Shown here piece by piece: positions 9,743-21,239 of a stretch of DNA of 64,000 bases. Position numbers and translations under genes: made by a program. This stretch comes from Pegoplata infirma (lineage: Eukaryota; Arthropoda; Insecta; Diptera; Anthomyiidae). The stretch lies in assembly GCA_963921195.1 (NCBI GenBank), contig OY992540.1:175555896-175619895 (forward strand), written 5' to 3'. The first letter of the stretch is position 1; the number at the start of each line of letters is the position of its first letter. Below the pieces are notes generated by a model. It searched no databases and had not been told where the DNA came from. It worked only from the letters and a program-made list of their open reading frames with translations.

Positions 9743-12700
9743 TGTAGCATATAACGTGGATACTGGATTGGCGGATGGTAGGGTGAAGCATTACAAAAGG
9801 GCACACGTTTTCACCAGCCTTATTGCTCGTCAGAGGGGGAGGTTCTAAACTTTCGCTGCCTCTTTGCCAATTAGCCACAACAAATAAATTTATTTTTATT
9901 ATTGTGCATTGAAAGTTAAGAGAAATAAAGAAAATGGAAAGAAAAACAAACAGGGAAAATGAAAATAAAATAATGAAAAAAAAAAAAAAAAAACTTGTCT
10001 ACTAAAAGATTTTCCTTAAAGCTGCAAAAATTGAGTTATGACCAGATGGAATTGCCATAACTATTTTGCCCTCCCAGCCTTGATTATTATTATTGCTGAA
10101 AACCTAAAAAAAAACTATATAATAATCCCACTTTGAACCACAACGATTTCCCAAAAAGTTTTTAAATCAAAACAGAATTATTTATATTTACTCAGAAATC
10201 ATATTGATTTATTAAAAAGAAAAATTCATTTAAAAATAAAGATAAAAATAGAATTAAAAATTATAACAAAAACCGAATTTAATTTCATTAAATTTGAATT
10301 AGCACAATTCATTAAATAGAAAAAAAAAAAATCAAATTTCGAAAAGAATTTAGAATTTGAAAATATTTAATAAATTCAATAAAAAAAAAATTATTTAAAA
10401 AAAAAAATAACATTTTAGAGTAAAATTAATTAAATTAATATTTAATAAAAAAAAATATTTTAATAATAAATTTTATATGGGGACAAAAATAAAAGGTTCG
10501 TGTTTCATGGGTTAATTTTATATATTTAGGTCATTGACCCGAAGGAAAAGAATCAAAATATTTTAATCGCGAAAACTTAGAGTACCAGCTCAAAATTTAA
10601 TAAAACAATAAATGATATGTATTTGAAATTAAATAAACTTCATTTTAAAATAAAAATTCAATTAAATTATCATTAATTTATGCGAAAAAACTTAATTATT
10701 TAATTTTAATTTTCAAATTTTTAACTGGTCACTCTAATTTTTAATTTAAATAAATTCACAAAAAGAAATCAAACATATGTTCAAAAAAATAAAAAAAACC
10801 CGAAAAGAGAGTTTAAAAAAACTATATAAAAAAAATTGCAAAAAAATTTAAACAAACTTACATTTATATATGATGCTCCCACGACGAAAGTACTTTCGAA
10901 GAGATCTGCATTTGTTGATGTTGTTGACTTTTACTCTTTCTTAAATTCTCTTTACGTTGCAATGTTCCTAAGAGAATGTTGCAGTTAAATGTTTAGCAAC
11001 ATTATTAACATTAAGAGAGTTTAGTTTAAAAATGGGTTATTAAAATTTTTGTCTTAATGTAGGTAAATTATACCATGAAACACTTCACATATTCACTTGG
11101 GGCCAATTCGAATTAAAGGAACAGGATATTCTTATTTAAAAGGGCATAATTAATACAATTAGAATTATTTAATTGAAATTATTAATTTTAACGATTAGTT
11201 CAAAGCGATTGCATCATTAAGAGAACCTTTATACACATTTATTCGAAGATCATTTATAGCATTGCCATGTAAACAACTACCAATGAGCAAATTCAGTTCA
11301 ATATATGTATGTTTGAGCAAATGTGTATGGTTTGTTAAGCCTTAATGCAATTGCATTAAAAATTTTAAAAAAAAGCAAAAGAATTTAAAACAAGTGTTTA
11401 ACACAACGCGACACAAATAAAAAAAAACTTATAAGAATATCTGTCCTTTAATTTGAACATTTAAAATAAAAAGAATTAATAAAAAAAAATTGAATAGAAA
11501 ATAATTCTAATAAAAATTAAGGAAAAAAAATTATTTTTATAAAGTTTACACTATTCGATCATAATTCTGAACTTTAGCAAAAGACGATTTAAAGAAAAAC
11601 CCGAACTAATAAAATATTTAAATTCACAATTTTTTTTAATTTCACACTTTATGTAGCAATTATTTCCTTTGTAGCCTTTTGAACAATTATCAGGATTAAA
11701 ACGGAATTATGCAATTCTAGAAAAACCCGTCGAGTAGTGTAACTTTTTTTTTCCTCTTTTAATCTTTGCAAAAATATTCAATGTTGTTGTTTTTTTTTTT
11801 ATATTTCACTGACTCTAATTTTTTTTTGCTACATAAAAGAAATTTTTGCAAAGATTTTAACTTGGAATTTGTTTGGAAATATTAATTTTTGACTATTTTT
11901 ATAAAGAAAATTTTAGATCACTTTAAGGGACGTTTTTGATAGGGATTTTTAGCACTTTCCTCTGGAATTTTTCATGAAGTTTTCAGCACTTTTTTTTTAT
12001 ACAAATTACACCGCACTTAATTACCGCCAAATTCCGTCAGACAAACACACACCGCACTTTTGAGAGAAGAACTAAATTGAAGATCAACCTCAGCGAATAT
12101 GGATGAGAAACCAAAAGCTTTTTCTTTTTCCCTCTATGCACCTCTTTGTTAAAATTATGTTGGTTTTATATTACAAAACAAGTGCCAAATCTACATAAAA
12201 ATATAAAAAAATGATATGTGATTTTGAAGAGTTTTGCTTGGTTTTTATACAAAAGTAGTTACCTTATGATTCGACACTTGGTAGAAAAAAAATAAAAATC
12301 CTAGCACCAAAACCAGCAAATTAGAAGTTTTAATACTTCAATTATTGGTTTTTGGATTATTGAAATATCCTTGCCAAATTTTAGACTCTGCCACAGGACC
12401 AAATTTCCGAATTTCGGTTTTGCACAGATTTGTTAAAATGTCCTTTTAAGGCCCCTCTTTGCCTTGCCAAAAAAAAAAATCCTTTCAACAAAAGGTTTCT
12501 GTTTAAAAAAATAAAAGTCCAAACAAAATTGTTTGTTAGTAAAAAAAAATTATTCCGAATAGGAAATATTTTTTTTTTTTTAAAAACTACTTACATTTTC
12601 AAATGAAAATTATTTAATTTATTTAAGGATTAAATCCTTCTTAATGACACCCTTAATTTTTTTGAACAAATAAAAAGGATCACAAAAAAAAACTTCCACT

Positions 12701-13041
12701 TAGAAAACTTTAAAAAAAAACTTTCACTTTCAAAAAGAGATAACTTTTCTCTATGACGGCTTGGCAGAACTATGGCTGAGAATTTCAAAATTGTCCAAAC
12801 GAAAGCTTGGTTTTATGTGCGTGATTTTGCAAAATTGATAAAACAACGCTTTTATTCCAAAAACTACAAAATTTATGTATATGCAAATAACGATAAAAAG
12901 CATAAATGAAAATAATTGTAAGTTAGAGTGGTGTGTATGTTTGACATATAGATGGCAGTGTCTATCCATGTAAAATATAGAAAAATCATGTAAATAATTT
13001 AATAAAAAAAAATAAAATAAATCAATGCAAGCGCCAGTACA
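9743..13041 (-). repeat. 5' LTR, complete (about 3.3 kb)
   Basis: 10534-13041 is proven by matching the left LTR. The remainder, down to 9743, is inferred from the primer site and from the short terminal inverted repeat TGTA...TACA (element start TGTACTGG, element end ATGCTACA). About 3.3 kb is very long for an insect gypsy LTR. Promoter elements could not be assigned with confidence. Confidence 0.82.
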
Positions 13042-14087
13042 ACTTACATTATCTCCATTAAATTAAAAAAATTATAGGCCCCAACAGCACTTAAGGGTTA
13101 AATTTTTAAATTTTAATTATATGCCATATAGTTTAGACCAATTAAAATAACATCGAGTAGATTCAGCAAAATCCGCCCAGCAAATCTGTTAATGTTTAAA
13201 ATTTAAAAATTTTCTAAAATTTGACATTTGACCCTTAACAGGGGCAATTTTTTATATGTCAATTTCGCCCTAATTTTGCAAATTGAAGTATTCTATCTCG
13301 TGTTGATATAATTCGGTCCAAAACATATCAAGTTTGTAAAAAAACCCAAAAAAAAATAAATAAAAGCTAAAAAAGGGCCAAAAATCACTACTTTCCCGAA
13401 ATCCGCCGAAATTACATCAATGTAATAGCCAAATGAAAACAGCAAACCCTACAATTTTCGGGGTTTTTATTCCTTTATATGTGCTTAACAAATCCCTAAA
13501 CTCCAATAGCCGATTTTTTAAAATTTCTTTAACAAAAAAAATAAAAATTTAAAATTGGAGATTTGAAAATAGTGTTGAAAAATTCAGACCACTTTAGCAT
13601 TTATTTAAAACAAGTTAGCAAAACGCAATATGAAAAATATGTATCTTCTTAGTACATTGGAACTTGAGGAATAAAAAAAATTAATTACAGTAGATAATTT
13701 CAATAAATTTCAAAAATGGGGCTCGAATTCCTTGATCAGGTGGTTTGCCACACGTTAGTTGCCGGGGGAAGTTGTCATAACTCGGCTAATTTTCAACCGA
13801 TTTTAATTTTTAACACCTTATTTGATAGACAATTAACTCTTAATCAAAATTCAGTGACCATTTGAATTCAAACTGTACTTAAAATATCAAAAAAATTGAG
13901 AAAATGAAAAAAAAGTCATATTTTTCCCTTGTAATCCGTTTTTCAAACTTTAGGCTCAACCCGGAGGTACTCGGAACAAAAAAACAATTTTTTTTAATAT
14001 ACATAATTATTTTTATCCCCAACCTCACATTTTTCAGTGCGAAAAATTTAACTTTTCAAAAAAATTTCTACTATGGCCACTCTAATA
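13042..14087. other. non-coding flank, no gene seen
   Basis: AT-rich sequence with no supported gene. A weak inverted repeat (ccccaacagcacttaaggg near 13080 and cccttaacaggggc near 13230) suggests an old small element. Confidence 0.5.
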
Positions 14088-14688
14088 TACACGCAAAAAA
14101 AAATCTGTGTCGGAGTGAGCAAAAATCTGGCATAATTTTACCAAAAATATGCTAAAACTACAACCGATGAAGTAGGTTTCTTAATTTAGCCAAAACGCTT
14201 ATGTAAAAAATTTTTAAGAAAATGATTGCGCTATTTAAGCAAAAATATATATATATGGGGGTTTTCGTGTCAACTGACACAACTTTTGAAACCGATGTCT
14301 TCCGATCGGGATGAAATTTGCACCAAGGTTAGTCCTATTGGATAGTAGTTCAGACACAATTTTTCAGCTAGATCGGTCAAGCACTCTCTGAGTTAGAGGG
14401 GGTCGAAATTTGACATTTTGGCCAAAGAGGTGTTTATTCTCATCCATGTAACTTTTTACCTATTGTTGTTAGCAAAATGTGTCCCAAAGAGTTTAGTTAG
14501 CTATTTGTTCAAAATAATAAAAAAAATAAAAAAAAAAATTTTGATTTTTTTTTTTTAAATCTAAAACTTTTTTGACTTTTTCCTCAAATTGGGCCCTTTT
14601 TTTTTGATTCAAAAGAAAGCTTAAGTGATTTCCTTTAAGAGCTATGGGGTCGCTTAGTGGGATGCGAGTGGGATAACTATGAAAATTG

Positions 14689-15303
14689 TTTATACCCTCC
14701 ACTTAGTGATAGAGGGTATATATAAGTTTGTCATTCCGTTTGTAACTCATCGAAATATCGGTCTGGAACCCCATAAAGTATATATATATTCATGATGCCC
14801 GATCGATTTTAAGACATTCTAGCGATGTCCGTCTGTCTGTGGAAAATGCTCTCGCGGACAAAATATTGCACAGAGATGACTGAAACTTAAAATATATATT
14901 GGAAGTTCTCCCGAGAAGTTTGGTATTGCATTTGAGCGATATCGGTTCAGCGGTTCAAAAGTTATGAACGAAAATGTAAGCACACCTCAAAAATTTCAGT
15001 ACATTCAACATAACCTAAAAATACAAAATGCTCTAATTCGGCTTCTGGTTGACATATGTGAACATAATTGAACACCAAATGGTATTTAAACAAGTACGAA
15101 CATATTTTTTGACAAAAAAAGAAAAAAATCGCGGATTTTTTTTTTTTACCAAAATTTTTTTTCGCGGAAATTTTTTTTCAAATTTTTTTTTTTTTTTCAA
15201 AAGTAATTTCCTTTTAAATAAAGTTTTTTGCAATAATCTTTTTGAAATTGTGGAGGGTATCACTACATTCGGCAAGGCCGAATTTAACTTTTTTACTTGT
15301 TTT
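14689..15303. mobile_element. DINE-1 / mini-me-like non-autonomous element
   Basis: It starts at tataccctccact...gagggtata and carries cataaagtatatatata, then gatgtccgtctgtctg. It ends in tggagggtat followed by a small hairpin (attcggcaaggccgaat) and acttgtttt. These paired subterminal repeats, the (TA)n and (GTCY)n cores and the 3' hairpin match the widespread dipteran DINE-1/INE-1 (Helitron-like) design. A second copy is at 51313-52310. Confidence 0.75.
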
Positions 15304-15539
15304 TTTTAACTTTGGAACACAAAAAATGGTTCTTCAATTTGCACTATTAGGCGTGGGATAGCTCATCAGTTTTCGAGTTCGATCCGGGACACCCTCTAAT
15401 TTTGATAGGTTCGAAAAAAAAAAAGCATAAGCCAAAAAATAAGGGCGGTGGGGAGGGGACATATGGCTCCTCATCGGGGTCAAAATTGGGCGTAAAGAGG
15501 GTAAAATCCTCAAAAAGCCCCACAACTGCCCTAGAACTG

Positions 15540-16300
15540 CCCATGGAGGGGTGCAATGTGAGACCGACCTCTATTAATTTTCTGCCCCCAACATTTTTCT
15601 TGAATATAGCTAACCTCTATTTCCACTTGCTAAGGGGGCTCCCATACAAATGACATTTTTATAAAATTTGCTCCTACCGCTCTAACTGTCCATAGGGTGC
15701 CCCTAGAGAAGTAAAATGTATGACCGACCCCCAATTTTTTTTCAACTCCAACATTTTCTCAGAATATACCTACCCTTTATTTTCAACTCTTAATAGGGTC
15801 CCCATACATTTTTTTTTATTTTTTTATTAGTTTTTAAAAATACATGTTTTTATAATGTATGGGAGCCCCTTAAAGAGTGGAGATAGGGTGTTATTATGTT
15901 CGGACAAAATGTTGGTAACTAAAAAATAATGGGGGTTGGTCGTAATTTTTGCCTCTCTAGGAGGCACGGTAGGGGCGGTAGGAGCTGGTTTAATAAAACA
16001 AATTTATAAAAAATAAAAGAAATGTATGGGGACCACCTTAAGGGTTATAGATACATTGTAGGTGTGTTTGCAAAAAATGTTGGAATTAATAAAATAATGG
16101 AGGTCGGTCATACATTTGGCTCCACTTGGGGCACTTTAGGGTAAGTTAGAATGGTAGGATCAAATTTTTTTTTAAATGTTTTGTATGGGAGCCCCCTTAG
16201 GAAGTGGAAATAGAGGTAAGGTATGTTCAAGAAAAATGTTGGCGGCAGAAAATTATTGGAGGTTCTTCTCACATTGCACCCCTCCAGGGCACAGTGGTCA
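15540..16300. mobile_element. foldback-like element with tandem-repeat arms
   Basis: The left side holds two head-to-tail copies of a roughly 155-bp unit in one orientation (ending ctcccatac near 15650 and gtccccatac near 15808). The right side holds three diverged copies in the opposite orientation, starting gtatgggagc near 15863, gtatggggac near 16024 and gtatgggagc near 16180. Inverted arms made of tandem units are the hallmark of Foldback-type transposons. No coding sequence is seen, and exact ends were not resolved. Confidence 0.65.
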
Positions 16301-16841
16301 ATTTCGCGAGATAGCGGTCAAAACTCTATAACTTTTGACCAGATTGGTATTTTTTTACGCATGGGCACTAGTCCTCCCTTTAGTTATAAAATTAAAACCT
16401 AAAAACTCATTTATATAGCAAAGCCAATGGAGTCCAGACCCGTTTTGATGAGTTACAAATGGAATCACAAAGTAAGTGTTCCTCCTAACCAAAAGACCAT
16501 TGGGGTTTACTAGTTTTTTAAATTAAAAATTTATGTTTTTTAATAATTTTCTGTTTTTACAGGAAGCTTTTAAATAATTTCGTGAAGCTATAGCGGATCC
16601 TTCACTTCAATAAAAAGCGTAGGCAGCAGTCACTGGAGAAAATGTACATAAAGGGTCAGTTGGCCGGTGGTAAAAAAAATCCTACACAAGATTTATTATA
16701 CTAATATGGATTTATTCTGTGAAAATTTTAAATTCAACAAATATACAAATTTTGGCATATGACCAGAATACCGAAATCACTCTCAGCATAATAAAACTTT
16801 GTGTATCGACTAAGGGGTCTTTCCTACGTCGAGTGAACTTC

Positions 16842-18104
16842 TGACTTTGGAGGGGTCACGCCCTCTTTGGAGTAGGCGGGCCTTCAAAGTTAAAACGTTT
16901 TTCTTAAATATCTTAAAAAGTACTTATCCGATTTGGATGAAATTAGTATCATTCGAAAGCTTAAAGAAATTCCTTTCGAACATTCCTTGACATGAAGAAA
17001 TTTCATTAACCCTTTAAGCGCCAAAACGCGATTTTAAGTTTTTATTTTTTTTAATTTTCAAATATCTCAAAATTGTTACGTATATAAGACCATAAAGAGT
17101 GTACATGGGTTTGTAGCTAAGGTTCTAAGCTTTCATTTGGACTTTTATTCGACTCTCTAACTCTTCTAACACCGGAGATATAAGGGGTTAAAGTTTTGGT
17201 GCATTTTTTTTAACTTTTTTGCAGCAATTTTCTAGTTTTTACATTTGCTTGAATATCTTAAAAAGTACTTATCCGATTTGTTAAGCTCCAAAACACAATT
17301 TTAAGTTTTTTAATGTTTTTAAATGTATCGTATATAAGGTCATAACCCCCATTCACATTATGGGGAGTAAGTCCAAAGCAATTTTGGTCATAATCCCCGT
17401 TATCTGCAGAGAGGGTGGGTTTAATGCATGGAGTTTGTAATCCCTAAGCCCGGCCGAAGGCCGGCTACGCAAGAAAACTTTTAAGTAAAAAAATCTTTTT
17501 TTTTTTAATTTTGGGGATTATGACCAACTTGTATAGTTGGTCATTATCCCCATAAATCTGGGAATTATGTCCGTTTTTATTGGGGTTATGTCCAAATAAT
17601 TTTCAGTCATAGTCCCCACTACCATTATTAGGATTATGACCGAAATGAATGTGGTCATAATCCCCATAACGGAAATGGGGATTATGTCCGTGGGGATTAT
17701 GTTATGTCACCTAAAAAATTGCAACGAAAAAGCTAAAAAAATAGCACAAAAACTTTAACCCTTTATATCTCTGGTGTTAGAAGAGTTAGAGAGTCGAATA
17801 AAAGTCCAAATGAAAGCTAAGAACTTTGGCTACAAACCAATGTATACTCTTTATGGTCTTATATACGTAACATTTTTGAGATATTTAAAAATTAAAAAAA
17901 ATAAAAAATTAAAATCGCGTTTTGGCGCTTAAAGGTTTAATGTAATTTCTTCATGTCAGGGAATGTTCGAAAGGAATTTATTTAAGCTTTCGAATGATAC
18001 TAATTTCATCCAAATCGGATACGTACTTTTTAAGATATTTAAGAAAACGTTTAAACTTTGAAGGCCCGCCCACTCGAAAGAGGGCGTGACCCCTCCAGTT
18101 TGAC
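16842..18104. mobile_element. long terminal-inverted-repeat element, GGCGGGCC family
   Basis: About 200 bp at 16842-17040 is repeated inverted at 17900-18104 (aggggtcacgccctcttt, cgggccttcaaagtt, gcgccaaaacgcg). Inside are several short palindromes built on ggggattatgacc. It shares a recognisable block with the elements at 28112, 40355 and 63664 (see findings). No ORF is present. Confidence 0.72.
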
Positions 18105-18481
18105 TGCACATTTTTGCTCTGTGAGATCAAAGGTTAAAAGTTAAAAAAAGAAAAATAAAAATATCGCAATTTCGGTAAAGTGGTTTAGTTCCCAAATTTT
18201 TACAAAAATTTTATAGAAAAATTATTTTAGAATAAATGTAGTCATTTTTAGCATTATTATTAGTCACCTTTTCTAATAATTTTGGTATATTTCACCATAT
18301 TTCTTTTGGTATATTTTACCAAGTTTTTGCTTAAATAGCATTAGCATTTTCTTCAAAATATTTTACACAAGTGTTTTGGCTAAATTACGAAAACTACTTC
18401 GTCGGTTGTAGTTTTAGCATATTTTTGGTAAAAATATGCCAGATTTTTGCTCACTCCGACAGATTTTTTTTTTTGCGTGTA

Positions 18482-18851
18482 TTTAAAAAAAAAATCGACC
18501 AAAGTCTTCCAACTTGACTTGTTTCAAAGAAAGTTTATTCCAAATTCACTTATGTTGCCTTTATCGATTTCAAATCACACAAAACGTTCAAAATTTCGAT
18601 TTGCAGAACAAACATTTTCACTTTAATTTCGTATGAAACAAATGAAATCGAACGAAACGGAATAAAATCGATTTGAAATCACTTTTTCGAAATATGGAAC
18701 ACAAATTTAGTGAAAATTTTCACTTTCACGTGAAATACAGAACCTAGCCGAATAATTTTATTCATCCCAGGCGTTTTTTTTTTCATTTTGGTTTGGTTTC
18801 GGTCGAATATTTCCTTTTCGGCCGAATATTCGGTGCGGCCTTAAAAACTGG
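18482..18851. other. flank between elements, nothing recognised
   Basis: AT-rich sequence with a few TTCGGCC/GGCCGAA motifs near 18815-18840. No gene or defined repeat was identified. Confidence 0.4.
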
Positions 18852-19207
18852 TTTCGGTCTAGGGTTACCAGATTTGAAATATGGAATAACAGTACATTTG
18901 GTCTCAAAAAACAGTACATTGCAAAAAAAAACAGTACTTTTTTAAAAGTGTTATTTTATATCAAACTACAAAAACTTAGCACTTTTACCCTGATTTCAAA
19001 CAGATCTCAGTCAAAACGAGCATAAAAGGTTGTTAACGGAACGATGGAACATTTTAGGTAAACCGTCTCAAATTTATTCTATTTTTTTATCAGTGTTGAA
19101 AAAATTGTGATTGACTTTTTGAAGCATTTGTCTTAGTTGCCGCGATATCTTACTTGAAAAGCTTTTGTAGTATATGCTTTCGCTTAACTAAAACACCGAT
19201 CTTCCTA

Positions 19208-20736
19208 CACTCAACCAAAAATCATTGTATTCCCAAAGAAAATCGTAGTAAATTCAACAGAAATCATTGTTGATTTTGACCCTACAAATATTTATGTTGA
19301 TTTCAACATTATTTGTTGTCAGTTTTTGTAAAAGCTGATTAACTCGTATTTTTGTTGGTTCTATTCGTATTTTTGTTAATCATACTCGTTTTGTTTTGTA
19401 TATTCATGCAATTTTATTTATTAAAATGAAATTCTTATTTGTGTTGTAAATGTTATTTTATTTAATTTAATATTTTCACAATATTTGTTCGTGGTTTTCA
19501 TTAACTCATTATTTTCACATAAACTTATTTTGTTTTTAGATGATTTTTTTGTTTCCTTGGACTGTGATGTATTTCGCTGTTGTATTGCTGTCGGCAATCA
19601 TTTTACGTGAATACACTCAACCAAAAATCATTGTATTCCCAAAGAAAATCGTAGTAAATTCAACAGAAATCATTGTTGATTTTGACCCTACAAATATTTA
19701 TGTTGATTTCAACATTAATTGTTGTCAGTTTTTGTAAAAGCTGATTAACTCGTATTTTTGTTGGTTCTATTCGTATTTTTCTTAATCATACTCGTTTTGT
19801 TTTGTATATTCATGCAATTTTATTTATTAAAATGAAATTCTTATTTGTGTTGTAAATGTTATTTTATTTAATTGGATATTTTTAAATATTTTTTCGTGGT
19901 TTTCTTTAACTCATTATTTTCACATAAACTTATTTTGTTTTTAGATGATATTTTTTTGTTTCTTGAACTGTGATGTATTTCGCTGTTGTTTTGCTGTCGG
20001 CAATCATTTTAAGTGATTATAAGCTATAGCTTCTAGAGTTTTTAGAAAGATTCCAAATCACAAATTGCTAAAAAAAAAATAAGAAATTGCTTTATTAATG
20101 AATTAAATAACAGATATATTTAATTACTCACCAAATATTTTCTAATAAAAAAGATTTTTTTGAGAAACATCCCTTCTGTACAAGACAACAAAAATTTACA
20201 AATGGCGATCAGCAAAAACAGTGTTGCACATTTCATGTACTTATATTTTATACAATTTTTTCCAACTATGTATTTTTCAACTATTGACTTTTGTAATATC
20301 AACAGTGATTTTTGTTAAATTCTGTACAACTTGATCTACAATGGGTTTACTAATTTTTCTACTAAGATATTTCTATGAGTGTAGCTTCTAGAGTTTTTAG
20401 AAAGATTCCAAATCACAAATTGCTAAAAAAAATAAAAAAATGCTTTATTAATGAATTAAATAACAAATATATTTAATTACTCACCAAATATTTTCTAATA
20501 AAAAAGATTTTTTTTGAGAAACATCCCTTCTGTACAAGACAACAAAAATTTACAAATGGCGATCAGCAAAAACAGTGTTGCACATTTCATGTACTTATAT
20601 TTTATACAATTTTTTTCCAACTATGTATTTTTCAACTATTGCATTTTGTAATATCAACATTGATTTTTGTTAAATTCTGTAAAACTTGATCTACAATGGG
20701 TTTACTAATTTTTCTACTAAGATATTTCTATGAGTG
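19208..20736. mobile_element. TA/CACTCA element, outer copy, interrupted by its own kind
   Basis: It starts CACTCAACCAAAAATCA and ends TATGAGTG, flanked by TA (19206-7, 20737-8). It is interrupted at 19612 by a second full copy of the same family, so the start sequence appears twice and then the end sequence appears twice. The family is about 0.8 kb, has only a 6-bp inverted terminus and is non-coding. Confidence 0.82.
19614..20381. mobile_element. TA/CACTCA element, nested 768-bp copy
   Basis: Complete copy, CACTCA...TGAGTG, flanked by TA (19612-13 and 20382-83), inserted in the outer copy. The TA duplication suggests Tc1/mariner-type mobilisation. It contains no significant ORF. Confidence 0.82.
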
Positions 20737-21239
20737 TATCAAAAACATATGAAAAAATCCATAAAACAGTGTTTTAATTAAAACACGACTTTAAAAAGCA
20801 AACACGAAAACGGTATTATTGCACTCAAACAAAGGCCTAACTAAATTTTGGGAAAATGTTTTTTTTTCACAATTTAGTAAAATTTATTAAAAATTTTGAA
20901 ACTTCTTTGACATAATTTGCAATCAATTAGTTAATCATATTTATCTTCTTAGAATTGATACAGTTTTTCTTCAGGTTTAGTAAATTTTATGCAATTTAAG
21001 GAAATTTTTTTTTTTCAAAAAATGTTTCAAAAACTAAGCCAGAAAGAGCAAAAAAGTGTTCATTTTCGATTCTAAAAATCTGTAAAGAATCTCCGATCCT
21101 CTTTCAATGTATGGACTCCTCAATTTGAATCTAAAAATTTGGGCGTTCCTCATTTCTCAGAAAATATTGCGAAACAAAAAAAATGCCAAATACATTTTTG
21201 TAGTTCTTCCGTGTAATAGTTTTTTTAGTTATCCCGTTA

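Larger units (their letters stand above)
1..13041 (-). mobile_element. Ty3/gypsy LTR retrotransposon, near complete
   Basis: Bases 1-2507 recur almost unchanged at 10534-13041, so these are the two LTRs of one element. gag and pol lie between them on the minus strand, so the element reads right to left. A tRNA-Lys-type primer site lies just inside the right LTR and a G-rich tract just inside the left one. In element orientation the LTR starts TGTAC and probably ends GCTACA. The left LTR is cut by the window edge and lacks about 790 bp, so the full element would be about 13.8 kb. No env-like ORF is present. Pol domain order (protease, RT, RNase H, integrase) is that of Ty3/gypsy. The very long LTRs and Lys primer recall the Osvaldo/Ulysses lineage, but that placement is inference. 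The target duplication cannot be checked because the left end is outside. Confidence 0.95.
14090..18479. mobile_element. CACGC-family TA-flanked element, copy 1, with nested elements
   Basis: The ends are CACGCAAAAAA... and ...TTTTTTTGCGTG, flanked by TA on both sides. About 150 bp of subterminal sequence is inverted between 14090-14250 and 18280-18479 (gtcggagtgagcaaaaatctg, atgctaaaactacaaccga and so on). The TA duplication suggests a Tc1/mariner-type transposase acting in trans. No transposase ORF is present. The interior is displaced by a DINE-like element, a foldback element and a long-TIR element. Confidence 0.78.
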
